A DNA stretch of 60,808 bases from NCBI RefSeq assembly GCF_002796975.1, contig NZ_PEKV01000006.1, forward strand, positions 967-61,774, written 5' to 3'. The position numbers and the translations under genes are program-made. This document shows positions 24,824 through 34,047 of this stretch, in pieces (the first letter of the stretch is position 1; the number at the start of each line of letters is the position of its first letter). The notes beneath the pieces are model-generated. The model had not been told where the DNA came from, searched no databases, and saw nothing but the letters and a program-made list of their open reading frames with translations. This DNA comes from Ferrovibrio sp. Lineage in GTDB: Bacteria; Pseudomonadota; Alphaproteobacteria; Ferrovibrionales; Ferrovibrionaceae.

Positions 24824-25222
24824 TTAGCGACGATCCACGCTGAGCGAGCCCGGGCCGAAGCCGACGAAGGCCAGCAGGCCGCCGACGATGGCGAGATTCT
24901 TGAAGAAGTTGGTCTTCTGCAGCATCACCTGCGCCTCGGGCACCGCCCAGTAATTGTGGAAGATCACGGCGGCGGCCAGGGTGAACAGTGCGAGGATCAG
25001 CGCGGCATAGCGCGTCTTGAAGCCGACCAGCAGCGCCAGCGCGACCACGACCTCGACGAAAATGGTGCCGGCGGCGGCCACCTGCGGCAGCGGCAGGTTC
25101 TTGGATGCGATATAGCTCACCGTGCCGGCGAAGTTGCCGATCTTGCCGATGCCGAAGGGGATGAAGAGCAGGGCGATCAGGATGCGGCCGAGCAGCGGGC
25201 CGAATTTTTCGAGCAGAGCCAT
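24824..25222 (-). CDS. DoxX family membrane protein
   Basis: 132 residues from ATG 25222 (MALLEKFGPLLGRILIALLF), preceded by AGGA. Four membrane helices and the FIPFGIGKIGNFAGTVSYIASKNLPLP loop match DoxX/YphA-type quinol-oxidase-related proteins. LGFTVF-type neighbours are absent, and this copy is independent of the DoxX of the bufferin operon at 3596-4081. Role unknown. Confidence 0.85.
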   Translation of the reverse strand: MALLEKFGPLLGRILIALLFIPFGIGKIGNFAGTVSYIASKNLPLPQVAAAGTIFVEVVVALALLVGFKTRYAALILALFTLAAAVIFHNYWAVPEAQVMLQKTNFFKNLAIVGGLLAFVGFGPGSLSVDRR

Positions 25223-25355
25223 GGGAGTGTGTCCTGTTATTTCGCGGTTCTCGGATCGTTTGGTCGAAGCAGGCAGGATCGACTCAGACAGAGCCAAATC
25301 ATACTGGGCGGTGCGAGTCTATCGCACCGCCCCGAAGTCGTGACTCACGTTTGCG

Positions 25356-26009
25356 TCAGGCAGCCTTGTCCATTGCGGCCAGCGCTTCGGCCTCGCGGGC
25401 CAGCGCACGCTGCACGGCGGGACGCTTCTGCATCCGCTCGAAATGCTTGGCATAGTTCGGGAAGGCCGAAACATCGAGGCCGAGCTTGGTCGCCCAGTTG
25501 AAGAAGACGAAGATATAGCCGTCGGCCACCGACCAGTCGCCGAACAGCCAGTCCTTGCCGTGGCTGAGTGCCTTTTCGATGATGGCGAAGTTGGCGGCAT
25601 TGGCTTTGGTCGCCAGCGCCTTCACATTGTCGGCGCTGTCGGGCAGGTCCGTGAAGTTCTGCGGACCGAAGAAGCGCCCGAGCACCGGATGCACGCCCGA
25701 AGCGCACCAGGCGACAAAGGCCAGCGCCTCGGCTTCCTTCAGCACGTCGCCGGCCGGCAGCAGCTTGGCATTCGAATGCGTGCGATTGAGGTAGGTCAGG
25801 ATCGCGGTGTTCTCGGTCAGCACCTTGCCGTCGATCACCAGCACCGGCACCTTGCCCTTCGGATTCATCGCCAGATATTCCGGCGTGCGGGTCTGGCCCT
25901 TGCGGGTATAGGTCGGCTTCGGATTGAAGGCGGCGCCGGTTTCCTCCAGCGCGATATGGGTGGCCAGCGAGCAGGCGCCGGGCGAGAAGTAGAAATCGAG
26001 ATTGGCCAT
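25356..26009 (-). CDS. Glutathione S-transferase, beta-class-like
   Basis: 217 residues. DFYFSPGACSLATHIALEE has the Cys10-type active site of beta-class bacterial GSTs. NPKGKVPVLVIDGKVLTENTAILTYL holds the cis-Pro and Glu/Asn glutathione contacts. The C-terminal domain includes WLFGDWSVADGYIFVFFNW. It is divergent from an HxlR regulator, the usual redox or electrophile-sensing partner, which suggests induction by reactive carbonyls or similar stress. Confidence 0.92.
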   Translation of the reverse strand: MANLDFYFSPGACSLATHIALEETGAAFNPKPTYTRKGQTRTPEYLAMNPKGKVPVLVIDGKVLTENTAILTYLNRTHSNAKLLPAGDVLKEAEALAFVAWCASGVHPVLGRFFGPQNFTDLPDSADNVKALATKANAANFAIIEKALSHGKDWLFGDWSVADGYIFVFFNWATKLGLDVSAFPNYAKHFERMQKRPAVQRALAREAEALAAMDKAA

Positions 26010-26070
26010 GCGGGAATTCCTCCGGTTACTGTCCGGCCATGCGGATGCCGGACCAAAGGCTTAAGCCATA

Positions 26071-26097
26071 GGTGCTATCAATTTGCAAGCAGGCACC
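26071..26097. promoter_or_regulatory. Dyad between GST and HxlR genes
   Basis: GGTGC (26071-26075) ... GCACC (26093-26097) with a 17-bp AT-rich centre. It lies in the 109-bp divergent region and is a possible HxlR-type operator. Arms are short, so confidence is low. Confidence 0.35.
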
Positions 26098-26118
26098 CAA
26101 AACCTCTATACTTACCGA

Positions 26119-26541
26119 ATGGCTACTGACAAAGACCTCGATTTCCGCCACGCCCTCACCGCCGATGGCCAGCCGCTCTGCGCGCGCATGATCTCTGCCA
26201 CGCTCGACCTGATTGCCAACAAATGGGCGGTGCCGATTATTCTCACGCTGGCGCGCGCCCGCGCCGCCTCGGCCGATCAGCCGCTGCGCTTTTCCGAACT
26301 GTCGCGCGCCATTCCGCTGATCACGCAGAAGGAGCTGACCAAGCAGCTGCGTGCGCTGGAGGCCGCCGGACTGGTCGGCCGCCGCGTGCATGCCGCCGTC
26401 CCGCCGAAGGTGGAATACTGGCTCACCGATCTCGGCCTCTCGCTGCGGCCGGTGCTGGACGAACTCGGCAAATGGGCGGCGAAGAACGGGCCGAGCCTGC
26501 GGCAGTCCAGAGACTCGACGCGACAGGAAGCAGCGGAATAA
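26119..26541 (+). CDS. HxlR family helix-turn-helix regulator
   Basis: 140 residues from ATG 26119. The winged HTH has LCARMISATLDLIANKWAVPIILTL, LRFSELSRAIPLITQKELTKQLRALEAAGLVGRRVHAAVPPKVEYWLTDLGLSLRPVL, the full HxlR pattern. Cys22 lies in the first helix, a position where redox-sensing members carry a reactive cysteine. It is divergent from a GST gene, the probable target. Confidence 0.9.
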   Translation: MATDKDLDFRHALTADGQPLCARMISATLDLIANKWAVPIILTLARARAASADQPLRFSELSRAIPLITQKELTKQLRALEAAGLVGRRVHAAVPPKVEYWLTDLGLSLRPVLDELGKWAAKNGPSLRQSRDSTRQEAAE

Positions 26542-26700
26542 CGCGCCGTTTTTCTGCTCAAAAGACACCAGTTACTGTTGCCGGATCGCGCCGACGCGGT
26601 CACAGCGTCTGACAATTCCATGGCAAGACTCTGAAGCGCGGAACAAAAATTTGCCGCGCGCTGTTTGGATGCCGTCTATGCCTCAAGCCCCGGAGGAAAC

Positions 26701-27372
26701 ATGGCACAGCGTACCAAGACCAAATCCCAGACCAGCAGCCGCAAGAAAACCGCTTCGCGGTCCACGACGCGGCGCAGCACCACGGCGAAACGCGCCGCTG
26801 CCGGCCGCAAGGGCGGTCGCGCCCGCGCCGCCCAGCGCAAGACCGCCTCGCGCCGCCGCAGCCTGCCGCCCGCCATCGCCAAGGCGGCGCGGGAGATGAG
26901 CCGGATGATGGAGGGCCTGTCGGCGCCGTCGGATGCCATCGCCCTGCTGAAGCAGGATCACCGCGAGGTGGAGGCGATGTTCCAGCAGTTCGAGCAGCTC
27001 GACAGCAAGCCGGAGAAGGCGAAACTGGCGGCCAAAATCTGCCTGTCGCTCACCGTGCACGCCCTGATCGAGGAAGAACTGCTCTATCCGCCGGCGCACG
27101 AGGAGATCGAGGAAGACCTGGTCGATGAGGCAATCGTCGAACATGCCGGCGCCAAGCAGCTGATCGCCGAGATCGAGGCGATGAAGCCGAGCGAGCATCT
27201 CTACGACGCCAAGGTCAAGGTACTCAGCGAATACGTGAAGCATCACGTGAAGGAAGAAGAGAACGAGATGTTTCCGCAGCTGCGCAGCAGCGGCATCGAC
27301 CTGGAAGATCTGGGCGAACAGCTGATGCAGCGCAAGGTCGAACTGCTGGCCCGGATGGGCGGCAAGGCCTGA
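26701..27372 (+). CDS. Hemerythrin domain protein with Lys/Arg-rich N-terminal tail
   Basis: 223 residues from ATG 26701. Residues 1-54 are almost only K, R, S, T, A, Q and G, resembling bacterial histone H1-like or AlgP-type tails. Residues 75-222 form a hemerythrin HHE four-helix bundle with candidate di-iron ligands His87 (KQDHREVE), His120 and Glu124 (TVHALIEEELLYP), His148 (VEHAGAK), His181/182 and Glu186 (YVKHHVKEEENEMFP). HHE proteins sense or store O2, NO or iron. The basic tail would be expected to bind DNA or RNA, which is my inference. The frame is open 36 bp further up, but 26701 has the better ribosome site (GGAGGAAAC). Confidence 0.85.
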   Translation: MAQRTKTKSQTSSRKKTASRSTTRRSTTAKRAAAGRKGGRARAAQRKTASRRRSLPPAIAKAAREMSRMMEGLSAPSDAIALLKQDHREVEAMFQQFEQLDSKPEKAKLAAKICLSLTVHALIEEELLYPPAHEEIEEDLVDEAIVEHAGAKQLIAEIEAMKPSEHLYDAKVKVLSEYVKHHVKEEENEMFPQLRSSGIDLEDLGEQLMQRKVELLARMGGKA

Positions 27373-27385
27373 CGCCGGAAAACGA

Positions 27386-27426
27386 AAAGCCGCCCGCACC
27401 CCCGGATAGGGGGTGCAGGCGGCTTT
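27386..27426. terminator. Strong bidirectional terminator between hemerythrin gene and rplS
   Basis: Stem AAAGCCGCC-CGCACCCCC / GGGGGTGC-A-GGCGGCTTT with loop GGATA, nearly 18 bp with one bulge, flanked by A and T tracts. It separates two convergent transcription units. Confidence 0.9.
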
Positions 27427-27474
27427 GCCGTTCAGGTCGGGATCGCGCCGGCTGAAATCGCCGGCGGCGAAACC

Positions 27475-27858
27475 TTACGCCTTGTCGGTGCTCGGACGCG
27501 GCTCGCGCTTTTCGGTGATGCGCGCCGACTTACCGGTACGACCACGCAGGTAGTACAGCTTGGCGCGGCGCACGTCGCCGCGGCGGACCACGACGATCGA
27601 GTCGATGCGCGGGCTGTACAGCGGGAAGACACGCTCCACGCCTTCGCCGTACGAAATCTTGCGCACGGTGAAGGAGGAGTTCACGCCGCGGTTCGAGCGG
27701 GCGATGCACACGCCTTCATAGGCCTGCACGCGCTCGCGGCCACCTTCGACCACCTTCACGTTGACGGTCAGGGTATCGCCGGGGCCGAAATCCGGCACCG
27801 CACGGGCGGCGACGAGGGCATCCGACTGCTCTTTCTCGAGCTGCTGCATCAGGTTCAT
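27475..27858 (-). CDS. rplS: 50S ribosomal protein L19
   Basis: 127 residues from ATG 27858 ([32 protein letters not shown]). The signature [35 protein letters not shown] and [23 protein letters not shown] are intact. L19 sits at the 30S-50S interface. It is the last gene of the rpsP-rimM-trmD-rplS operon and is followed by a strong terminator. Confidence 0.97.
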   Translation of the reverse strand: MNLMQQLEKEQSDALVAARAVPDFGPGDTLTVNVKVVEGGRERVQAYEGVCIARSNRGVNSSFTVRKISYGEGVERVFPLYSPRIDSIVVVRRGDVRRAKLYYLRGRTGKSARITEKREPRPSTDKA

Positions 27859-27898
27859 GGCACTCTGCCTTTCTTCTTCCAAAGTTCAAAAACGCGTT

Positions 27899-28648
27899 TC
27901 AATTCTTCCCCGCAGGCTTGCGCTTGCGGTAACTCTCCCACAGGTCCGGCCGGCGCCCGGCGGTGATCTTCTCCGCCATCTCGCGCCGCCAGGCTGCGAT
28001 CTTCTCGTGGTGGCCGGACAGCAGCACATCGGGCACTGCCAGGCCTTCCCACTCCTGCGGCCGGGTATACTGGGGATATTCCAGCAAACCGTCCGCGAAA
28101 CTCTCCTCGGTGCCGGACGCTTCGGCACCCATCACCCCGGGCAGCAACCGCACGACTGCATCCAGCAGCGCATATGCGGCGATCTCGCCACCCGACAGGA
28201 CGAAGTCGCCGAGGCTGACCTCGACGACGGGGCGCGCCTGCAGCAGACGCTCGTCCACCCCCTCGAACCGGCCGCAGAGCAGCGTTGCGCCGCCTGCCGC
28301 CTTCACCTCATGCACCAGCGCCTGATCCAGGCGCCGGCCACGCGGCGAGAAATAGATCAGCGGCTGACTCTTTGCCGCTGCCGCGTCCGTCGCACCGTCC
28401 AGCGTCGCATCGAGCGCACTGGCCAGCACATCCGGCCGCATCACCATGCCCGGCCCGCCGCCAAACGGCGTGTCGTCGACGGTGCGGTGTCTGTCGCGCG
28501 CGAAGTCGCGGATATCCACCACCGTCAGCGACCAGCGGCCTTCACTCAAGGCGCGCCCGGCCAGACTCTGTCCCAGCGGACCGGGGAACATCGCGGGATA
28601 CAGTGTCAGTATCCGCGCTGTCCACGGCGATGCCGGAACGGTACTCAT
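27899..28648 (-). CDS. trmD: tRNA (guanine37-N1)-methyltransferase
   Basis: 249 residues from ATG 28648, which overlaps the rimM stop (TGATG). TrmD makes m1G37 in tRNA, preventing +1 frameshifts. SPOUT trefoil-knot motifs: [66 protein letters not shown] and [29 protein letters not shown]. Length typical. Confidence 0.97.
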   Translation of the reverse strand: MSTVPASPWTARILTLYPAMFPGPLGQSLAGRALSEGRWSLTVVDIRDFARDRHRTVDDTPFGGGPGMVMRPDVLASALDATLDGATDAAAAKSQPLIYFSPRGRRLDQALVHEVKAAGGATLLCGRFEGVDERLLQARPVVEVSLGDFVLSGGEIAAYALLDAVVRLLPGVMGAEASGTEESFADGLLEYPQYTRPQEWEGLAVPDVLLSGHHEKIAAWRREMAEKITAGRRPDLWESYRKRKPAGKN

Positions 28649-29211
28649 CACTCTCCGGCTTCCGCTGCACGCTCCGCAGCTTCTGCCTTGCGGTCCTCCT
28701 CGGTTTCCGGTCTGCCCAGCCAGAAGGCGGGCTCCACCGTCACCGTGCCGGCGGCGAGGTCCACAACGGGAACCGCGTCGTCGGTAAAGGGCACCATCGC
28801 CGAACGGCCGCTCTCGGTTTTCACCTCCAGCATGTCGCCGGCGCCGTAGTTGTGAACAGCAGTGATGCTGCCCAGAACCCGACCCGACATCATCGCCGTC
28901 AGGCCCACCAGGTCTGCGAAGTAGAACTCGCCTTCGCTGGCCTGGGGCAGGGCGGAGCGCAACACATACAGCTCCGTCCCCTTCAGCGCCTCGGCCGCGT
29001 TGCGGTCCTCGACGCCCTTGATACGCGCAATCACCACGTCGCCCTTCGACAGGCGCAGCACCTTCAGCTGAAACGTCCGCGTCGCACCGGCATCCTGGAG
29101 AGGACCGTAATCCCCCACCGCCTCGGGCTCGCCGGTGAAGGTCTTCACCTTCACCTCGCCCTGGATGCCCTGCGCGCCGATCACGACGCCCAGCAGAAGA
29201 GTACCGCTCAT
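28648..29211 (-). CDS. rimM: 16S rRNA processing protein RimM
   Basis: 187 residues. It aids 30S head maturation by binding S19. The N-terminal barrel has [25 protein letters not shown]; the PRC-barrel half has [32 protein letters not shown] and [11 protein letters not shown]. The last 20 residues are Ala/Glu-rich, as is common in alphaproteobacteria. It starts 3 bp after rpsP and overlaps trmD. Confidence 0.95.
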   Translation of the reverse strand: MSGTLLLGVVIGAQGIQGEVKVKTFTGEPEAVGDYGPLQDAGATRTFQLKVLRLSKGDVVIARIKGVEDRNAAEALKGTELYVLRSALPQASEGEFYFADLVGLTAMMSGRVLGSITAVHNYGAGDMLEVKTESGRSAMVPFTDDAVPVVDLAAGTVTVEPAFWLGRPETEEDRKAEAAERAAEAGE

Positions 29212-29214
29212 GCC

Positions 29215-29598
29215 TTAGGAAGCGGCGGCTTCGTCAGCGGGCGCAGCCGGCTTCTCGGCAGCGGCCTTGGCGGCTTCTTCAGCAGCCTTGATACGCTCCT
29301 GCGCCTTCGCCTTCGGCTTGCCCTTTTCCGGGTTGCTGCCGTGGGTCCACTTCACCAGGCCGGCCTTGTCGAAGAAGCGGGCCACGCGATCGGACGGCTG
29401 CGCGCCCTGGCTCAGCCAGTACTTGCAGCGCTCGACGTCGAGCTGCACGCGCTCGCGGTCCTTGGGCAGCATCGGATCGTAGGAACCGATCTTCTCGATG
29501 AAGCGGCCATCGCGCGGGCTGCGCGAGTCGGCCACGACGATGCGGTAGTAGGGGCGCTTCTTGGCACCGCCGCGGGTCATGCGGATCTTGACTGACAT
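29215..29598 (-). CDS. rpsP: 30S ribosomal protein S16
   Basis: 127 residues from ATG 29598 ([38 protein letters not shown]). The core is about 85 residues; a Lys/Ala/Glu-rich C-terminal extension ([21 protein letters not shown]) follows, as in other alphaproteobacteria. First gene of its operon, 71 bp after ffh. Confidence 0.97.
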   Translation of the reverse strand: MSVKIRMTRGGAKKRPYYRIVVADSRSPRDGRFIEKIGSYDPMLPKDRERVQLDVERCKYWLSQGAQPSDRVARFFDKAGLVKWTHGSNPEKGKPKAKAQERIKAAEEAAKAAAEKPAAPADEAAAS

Positions 29599-29669
29599 GG
29601 TCTTCCTTTCTTCGAACTGTTGAAACTTGCGAATTACCGAATACGAAACTCTCTCAGTGCAGCCCAGGC

Positions 29670-31058
29670 TCAATGCAATTTTGGCATGCCGGGCATCCCC
29701 GGCAGCATCGCGCCCATGCTGCGCATGAAACCTTTCTGCCCCAGCTTCGACATGCGCTTCATCATGTCGGCCATCTGCAGATGCTGCTTCAGCAGCTTGT
29801 TCACATCCTGCACCGTCGTACCGGAGCCAGAGGCGATGCGCTTCTTGCGCCCAGCCTGGATCACCTTGGGATTCTTGCGCTCGGCTTTGGTCATCGAGCC
29901 GATGATGGCTTCCTGGCGCTTCAGCACGCCTTCGTCGACATTGGCGGCAGCCATCTGCTGCTTCACCTTGCCGACGCCGGGCAGCAGGTTCATCACACCC
30001 GACATGCCGCCCATCTTGCGCAGCTGCTTGAGCTGGCTCGCCATGTCGTCCATGTCGAACAGGCCCTTCTGCACGCGGGCAGCGAGCCGTTCGGCCTCTT
30101 CCTTCTCGATCGTCTCGGCGGCCTTCTCGACCAGCGAGACGATGTCGCCCATGCCGAGGATGCGCTGCGCGATACGCTGCGGATGGAACGGCTCGAGGGC
30201 ATCGACCTTTTCGCCGACGCCGATCAGCTTGATCGGCTTGCCGGTGACGGCGCGCATGGAGAGTGCTGCGCCGCCGCGGCCGTCGCCATCGACGCGGGTC
30301 AGCACGATGCCGGTGACGCCGACACGCTCGTTGAAGCTCTTGGCGACATTGACCGCGTCCTGCCCGGTCAGGCTGTCGGCGACCAGCAGCGTTTCATGCG
30401 GCTGCACGGCGTCGCGCACGGCAGCGACTTCCTGCATCAGCACATCGTCGACATGCAGGCGGCCGGCGGTATCCAGCATCAGCACGTCATAGCCGCCGAG
30501 TTTGGCAGCCTGCAGCGCACGCTTGGCGATATCGACCGGCATCTGGCCGGTGACGATGGGGAGCACCGGGATGCTGTTCTGCTCGCCGAGAATTTTCAGC
30601 TGTTCCTGCGCCGCCGGGCGATAGACGTCGAGCGACGCCATCAGCACCTTCTTGCGCTCTTTATTCATCAGGCGCAGCGCGATCTTCGCCGTCGACGTTG
30701 TCTTGCCCGAACCCTGCAGGCCGACCATGAGGACGGGCACCGGCGGCACGGCATTCAGGCTGATGCCTGCATCGTCTTCACCGGCCTCGGCGCCGCCGCC
30801 GAGCATCTCGACGAGATGATCGTGGACGATCTTGATGACCTGCTGGCCCGGCGTGATCGAGCGCAGCACGTCATGGCCGACGGCCCTGGCTTTCACGCCA
30901 TCGATGAAGGTTTTCACGACAGGAAGCGCGACATCGGCTTCCAGCAGGGCGACACGGACCTCGCGCAGCGCTTCCGAGACATCGGACTCCGACAGCGCGC
31001 CGCGTTTGCGCAGCCGCTCGAAGACGTCTCCCAGTTTGCCGCTCAGAGATTCGAACAT
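29670..31058 (-). CDS. ffh: Signal recognition particle protein Ffh (SRP54)
   Basis: 462 residues from ATG 31058 ([20 protein letters not shown]). The N domain is followed by the GTPase domain with [15 protein letters not shown] (G1), [20 protein letters not shown] and [14 protein letters not shown]. The Met-rich M domain ends with [11 protein letters not shown] and includes the RNA-binding [19 protein letters not shown] stretch. It acts with the SRP RNA encoded at about 37751 to target membrane proteins. A sigma-70-like promoter is about 110 nt upstream. Confidence 0.97.
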   Translation of the reverse strand: MFESLSGKLGDVFERLRKRGALSESDVSEALREVRVALLEADVALPVVKTFIDGVKARAVGHDVLRSITPGQQVIKIVHDHLVEMLGGGAEAGEDDAGISLNAVPPVPVLMVGLQGSGKTTSTAKIALRLMNKERKKVLMASLDVYRPAAQEQLKILGEQNSIPVLPIVTGQMPVDIAKRALQAAKLGGYDVLMLDTAGRLHVDDVLMQEVAAVRDAVQPHETLLVADSLTGQDAVNVAKSFNERVGVTGIVLTRVDGDGRGGAALSMRAVTGKPIKLIGVGEKVDALEPFHPQRIAQRILGMGDIVSLVEKAAETIEKEEAERLAARVQKGLFDMDDMASQLKQLRKMGGMSGVMNLLPGVGKVKQQMAAANVDEGVLKRQEAIIGSMTKAERKNPKVIQAGRKKRIASGSGTTVQDVNKLLKQHLQMADMMKRMSKLGQKGFMRSMGAMLPGMPGMPKLH

Positions 31059-31176
31059 GTCGACCCTGAAATTCCTAAATAAAAGGCCACAAGCAAAACG
31101 ACGCCCGTGCGCGACACTCGCGGACGGACGGCGGTCCTCGGACCGGATGGCTTCCAAAGCTTCAGAAAGCGGGCGG

Positions 31177-31205
31177 ACTAAAGCGGTTATGGCGGGGGAA
31201 GTCAA
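31177..31205 (-). promoter_or_regulatory. Sigma-70-type promoter for ffh
   Basis: On the minus strand: TTGACT, 17 bp, TTTAGT. The -35 matches 5 of 6 consensus bases. Predicted transcription start near 31170 leaves a leader of about 110 nt before ffh. Confidence 0.6.
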
Positions 31206-31226
31206 CCCTAACCGGCCCCGGTAACT

Positions 31227-31290
31227 GTCACCCTCGGGCTTGACCCGAGGGTCCCATTTAATGGGATGCCCGGGTCAAGCTGGGCATGAC
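31227..31290. repeat. Intergenic palindromic element, copy 5 (short form)
   Basis: GTCACCCTCGGGCTTGACCC ... CGGGTCAAGCTGGGCATGAC with a CCCATTTAATGGGA centre. It has the same ends as the other copies but only 64 bp. It sits between the ffh promoter and the end of the DUF3108-type gene. The AT-rich sequence TAATAAAATCAATAACTTAAAT follows. Confidence 0.75.
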
Positions 31291-31328
31291 ATAATATTAA
31301 TAAAATCAATAACTTAAATGAAAGCCAC

Positions 31329-32231
31329 TCAGGGCGTTGTGGGCGCCGGCACCTCGGCGCGGATGAAACCGAGCGGCTGCAGCCAGTCGCGGCCATTCAG
31401 TTTCGCGCCGTTGATCCAGGTGCTGGCGGTGGCAAAGCGCGATACGCCCTCCATCTGCACCGGCAGCCAGGCGTCGAAACCCGGCGGCTGCGCCAGCCAG
31501 ATATAGGTCGGCTGCTCGTCCTTCTCGCTCCATTCCGCCATGTATTTGCGGTCGTAGCCGGCCACCGGTTCCAGCTTCACCATGCATTTGAAGGCGACGC
31601 CGCTATAGGCCGAGCGGTTATGGGCTTTCAGCATCTCCGGGCCGAGGGCCGAGAAATGCATGTTGTAGCGGCGGCGGCCGTCATAGATCGCGTCGCTGCC
31701 GGTGCAGGGCGGTGTCGCCCCGCCGCGCAGCACGCGCGATACCATCGCCATGGTCGGGTCCAGCGTGTCGCGCTTCAGCAGGTCGGGCACCTCCTCGCGG
31801 TCGTCCTCGTCGTTGGGCGGAAATACCTCGGCAACGGGCAAACCATCCGGGCCCCAGCTCATGCGGGTCAGCCGCTTCGACCAGGCGCCGTCGCTGTCGG
31901 TGATATAGCGCACCGGCATCACCCGGCCGTCCGGCGCAATGCGCGCCGCCGACTGGCCGGTCATCACCATGCGCATCGCCCAGTCGACCATGCCGGCGGT
32001 GCGCAGCGCCACTTCGACCTGCAGATCCTCTGCATCGCGCCGCATGGTCACTTTGATGTCCAGTCCCTTGGCGCCGAGCGCATAGAGGCTGAAGCCGAGT
32101 TCGGCCTGCTGGATGGCAGGAAGCCTGGTGCCACTCTGCGGCGGCGGCACAACGGAGACTTGCTGGGCCTGCGACCGGGTCGCGGGCAGGAGCAGCAGCG
32201 GGCCGGCAAGAACGGCAGCCAGGATGCGCAT
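31329..32231 (-). CDS. DUF3108 domain-containing exported protein
   Basis: 300 residues from ATG 32231 (MRILAAVLAGPLLLLPATRSQAQQ), with a Sec signal peptide cleaved near residue 23. The body has LGFSLYALGAKGLDIKVTM, a DPTMAMVSRVLRGG helix and IYDGRRRYNMHF, the characteristic DUF3108 motif. It is likely periplasmic and beta-rich. Cys residues in PPCTGSD and FKCMVKL may pair. Function is unknown for the family. No operon partner on its strand. Confidence 0.75.
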   Translation of the reverse strand: MRILAAVLAGPLLLLPATRSQAQQVSVVPPPQSGTRLPAIQQAELGFSLYALGAKGLDIKVTMRRDAEDLQVEVALRTAGMVDWAMRMVMTGQSAARIAPDGRVMPVRYITDSDGAWSKRLTRMSWGPDGLPVAEVFPPNDEDDREEVPDLLKRDTLDPTMAMVSRVLRGGATPPCTGSDAIYDGRRRYNMHFSALGPEMLKAHNRSAYSGVAFKCMVKLEPVAGYDRKYMAEWSEKDEQPTYIWLAQPPGFDAWLPVQMEGVSRFATASTWINGAKLNGRDWLQPLGFIRAEVPAPTTP

Positions 32232-32324
32232 GACCAAAGTCTAAGCCTGCAAGCAGGCTTTTCCGAGGCGAAAATAGTGTCTGGAAACCGAGCTTTAAGC
32301 GGTCAGCGGAGCGTCGCCTGCCGG

Positions 32325-32861
32325 TCAGGCGTCCGTGGCGGGCAGTTCCCGGGCGGTCGCCAGCCGCAGGCCGCGCAGCAGGTCTTCGCCGGCGCGGCCC
32401 ATATCCGGCCGCGTTTCGGCGCGGCGCAGCGCATAGAGCGCATCGATCAGCAGGCCGATCAGGTCGAGATGCTTCGCCTCGCCCGGCATGGCGCGGCGCA
32501 GCGACCGGTGCAGCAGCTCGATACCGGCCGACATCAGCGGCCAGCGGTTGATCGCGGCGGCCTCGGCCAGCGCATCGCAATCCTGCTGCGCGTCGCTCAG
32601 GAACAACAGGGCAGAGATCGCGTCCTCGCGGGCCTTGCCGAAACGGCCGCGCATCAGGTCGATGCGCGCCGCCACCGCAACGGAATCATACGTGGCCGGG
32701 ACAGGCGCCGGCACATCGGTGTCAATGTCCGGCTGCGATGCTGTTGCCCTCTGTGCCGCAGACCGCGCCATGCGCGACAGATCGGCGCGCGCCTGCTCCA
32801 GCCGGGTCTGGGCGCGTGCATGGTCGCTGTGGAGCGGCAGATCGTCAGGGTGATTCGCCAT
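32325..32861 (-). CDS. Hypothetical protein, helical
   Basis: 178 residues from ATG 32861 (MANHPDDLPLHSDHARAQTR). No recognised domain. A charged N-terminal helix (ARAQTRLEQARADLSRMARSA) is followed by a Pro-rich linker and a helical C-terminal part (ARIDLMRGRFGKAREDAISALLFLSDAQQDCDALAEAAAINRWPLMSAGIELLHRSL). The same frame remains open far upstream antisense to meaB, but that extension has no coding character of its own. Confidence 0.55.
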   Translation of the reverse strand: MANHPDDLPLHSDHARAQTRLEQARADLSRMARSAAQRATASQPDIDTDVPAPVPATYDSVAVAARIDLMRGRFGKAREDAISALLFLSDAQQDCDALAEAAAINRWPLMSAGIELLHRSLRRAMPGEAKHLDLIGLLIDALYALRRAETRPDMGRAGEDLLRGLRLATARELPATDA

Positions 32862-33056
32862 GGCTGCTACTGGAAATACGAATCCCGGGGAGTCGCTGTC
32901 AATGTGGTTCGCGTCAGGAGGCTGACAATTTTGCCAGAATGCGAGTCCTTGCCCGGCTGGCGGGATTCGTGGCGCCCGGGCGAACAACGACGCGGCGACT
33001 CTCCAGCACTGCGTCTCCCGGTAGCGTCGCTGAACCGGCTTCGCTAAGGTCGCGGC

Positions 33057-34046
33057 ATGTCCGCGCGCCGCACCAGCGACCCCGACCAGCTTGCCGAGCA
33101 GCTGCTCAGCGGCGACCGCCGCGCGCTGGCCCGCGCCATCACGCTGGTGGAATCGCGCCACGAAGCCGACCGCACCGCCGCCGACGCGCTGCTGCAGAAG
33201 ATTCTGCCCCGCACTGGCAAGGCCATACGCATTGGTATTTCCGGCACGCCGGGGGTCGGCAAATCCAGTTTTATCGAACGCTTCGGCCTGTATCTGACTG
33301 CGCAGAAGAAAAAGGTCGCGGTGCTCGCCGTCGATCCGTCCTCCACGCTGTCGGGCGGTTCGATCCTCGGCGACAAGACGCGCATGGAACAGCTTGTCCG
33401 CGATGCCAATGCCTTCATCCGGCCATCGCCCTCGGGCGGCTCGCTCGGCGGCGTGGCGCGGCGCACGCGCGAGGCGATGCTGCTGGCCGAGGCCGCCGGC
33501 TTCGATGTCGTGCTGGTGGAAACCGTCGGCGTCGGCCAGTCGGAAACCACGGTGGCCGAGATGGTCGATATCTTCCTGTTGCTGCTGGCCCCGGCTGGCG
33601 GCGACGATCTGCAGGGTATCAAGCGCGGCATCATGGAACTGGCCGACCTCGTCGTGGTCAACAAGGCCGATGGCGACCTGCTGCCCAAGGCGCGCCTGGC
33701 CGCCGCCGATTATCGCATGGCGCTGCATCTGATGCGGCCGCGCCATGCCGACTGGCAGCCGCAGGTGCAGATGGCTTCGGCGCTGCTGAATGAAGGCATC
33801 GACGCGGTCTGGACCACGATCGAGGACTTCCGCGGCAAACTGGAAAAGAGCGGCGCCTTCCAGGCGCAGCGCCGGCATCAGGCCGAAGGCTGGCTGTGGC
33901 GCGAATTGCAGGACGGCCTGCTCGACTGGCTGAAGCAGGATGCTGCTGTGGCCGCTGAACTGCCGAAACTCCAGAAGGCGGTGAGCGCCGGCAAGGCGAC
34001 GCCGCATGCAGCGGCGAAGAAGATTCTCTCGCTCTTGGGGAAGTGA
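33057..34046 (+). CDS. meaB: Methylmalonyl-CoA mutase-associated GTPase MeaB (ArgK family)
   Basis: 329 residues. G3E-type GTPase that loads and protects B12-dependent methylmalonyl-CoA mutase. Motifs: P-loop GTPGVGKSS (63-71), VLAVDPSSTLSGGSILGDKTRM, RPSPSGGSLGGVARRTREAM, ETVGVGQSE (switch II) and VVNKADGD. The mutase itself is not in the window. It is followed 1 bp later by an acetyltransferase-like hydrolase gene. B12 use is also implied by the class II ribonucleotide reductase at 54137. Confidence 0.95.
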   Translation: MSARRTSDPDQLAEQLLSGDRRALARAITLVESRHEADRTAADALLQKILPRTGKAIRIGISGTPGVGKSSFIERFGLYLTAQKKKVAVLAVDPSSTLSGGSILGDKTRMEQLVRDANAFIRPSPSGGSLGGVARRTREAMLLAEAAGFDVVLVETVGVGQSETTVAEMVDIFLLLLAPAGGDDLQGIKRGIMELADLVVVNKADGDLLPKARLAAADYRMALHLMRPRHADWQPQVQMASALLNEGIDAVWTTIEDFRGKLEKSGAFQAQRRHQAEGWLWRELQDGLLDWLKQDAAVAAELPKLQKAVSAGKATPHAAAKKILSLLGK

Positions 34047-34047
34047 C

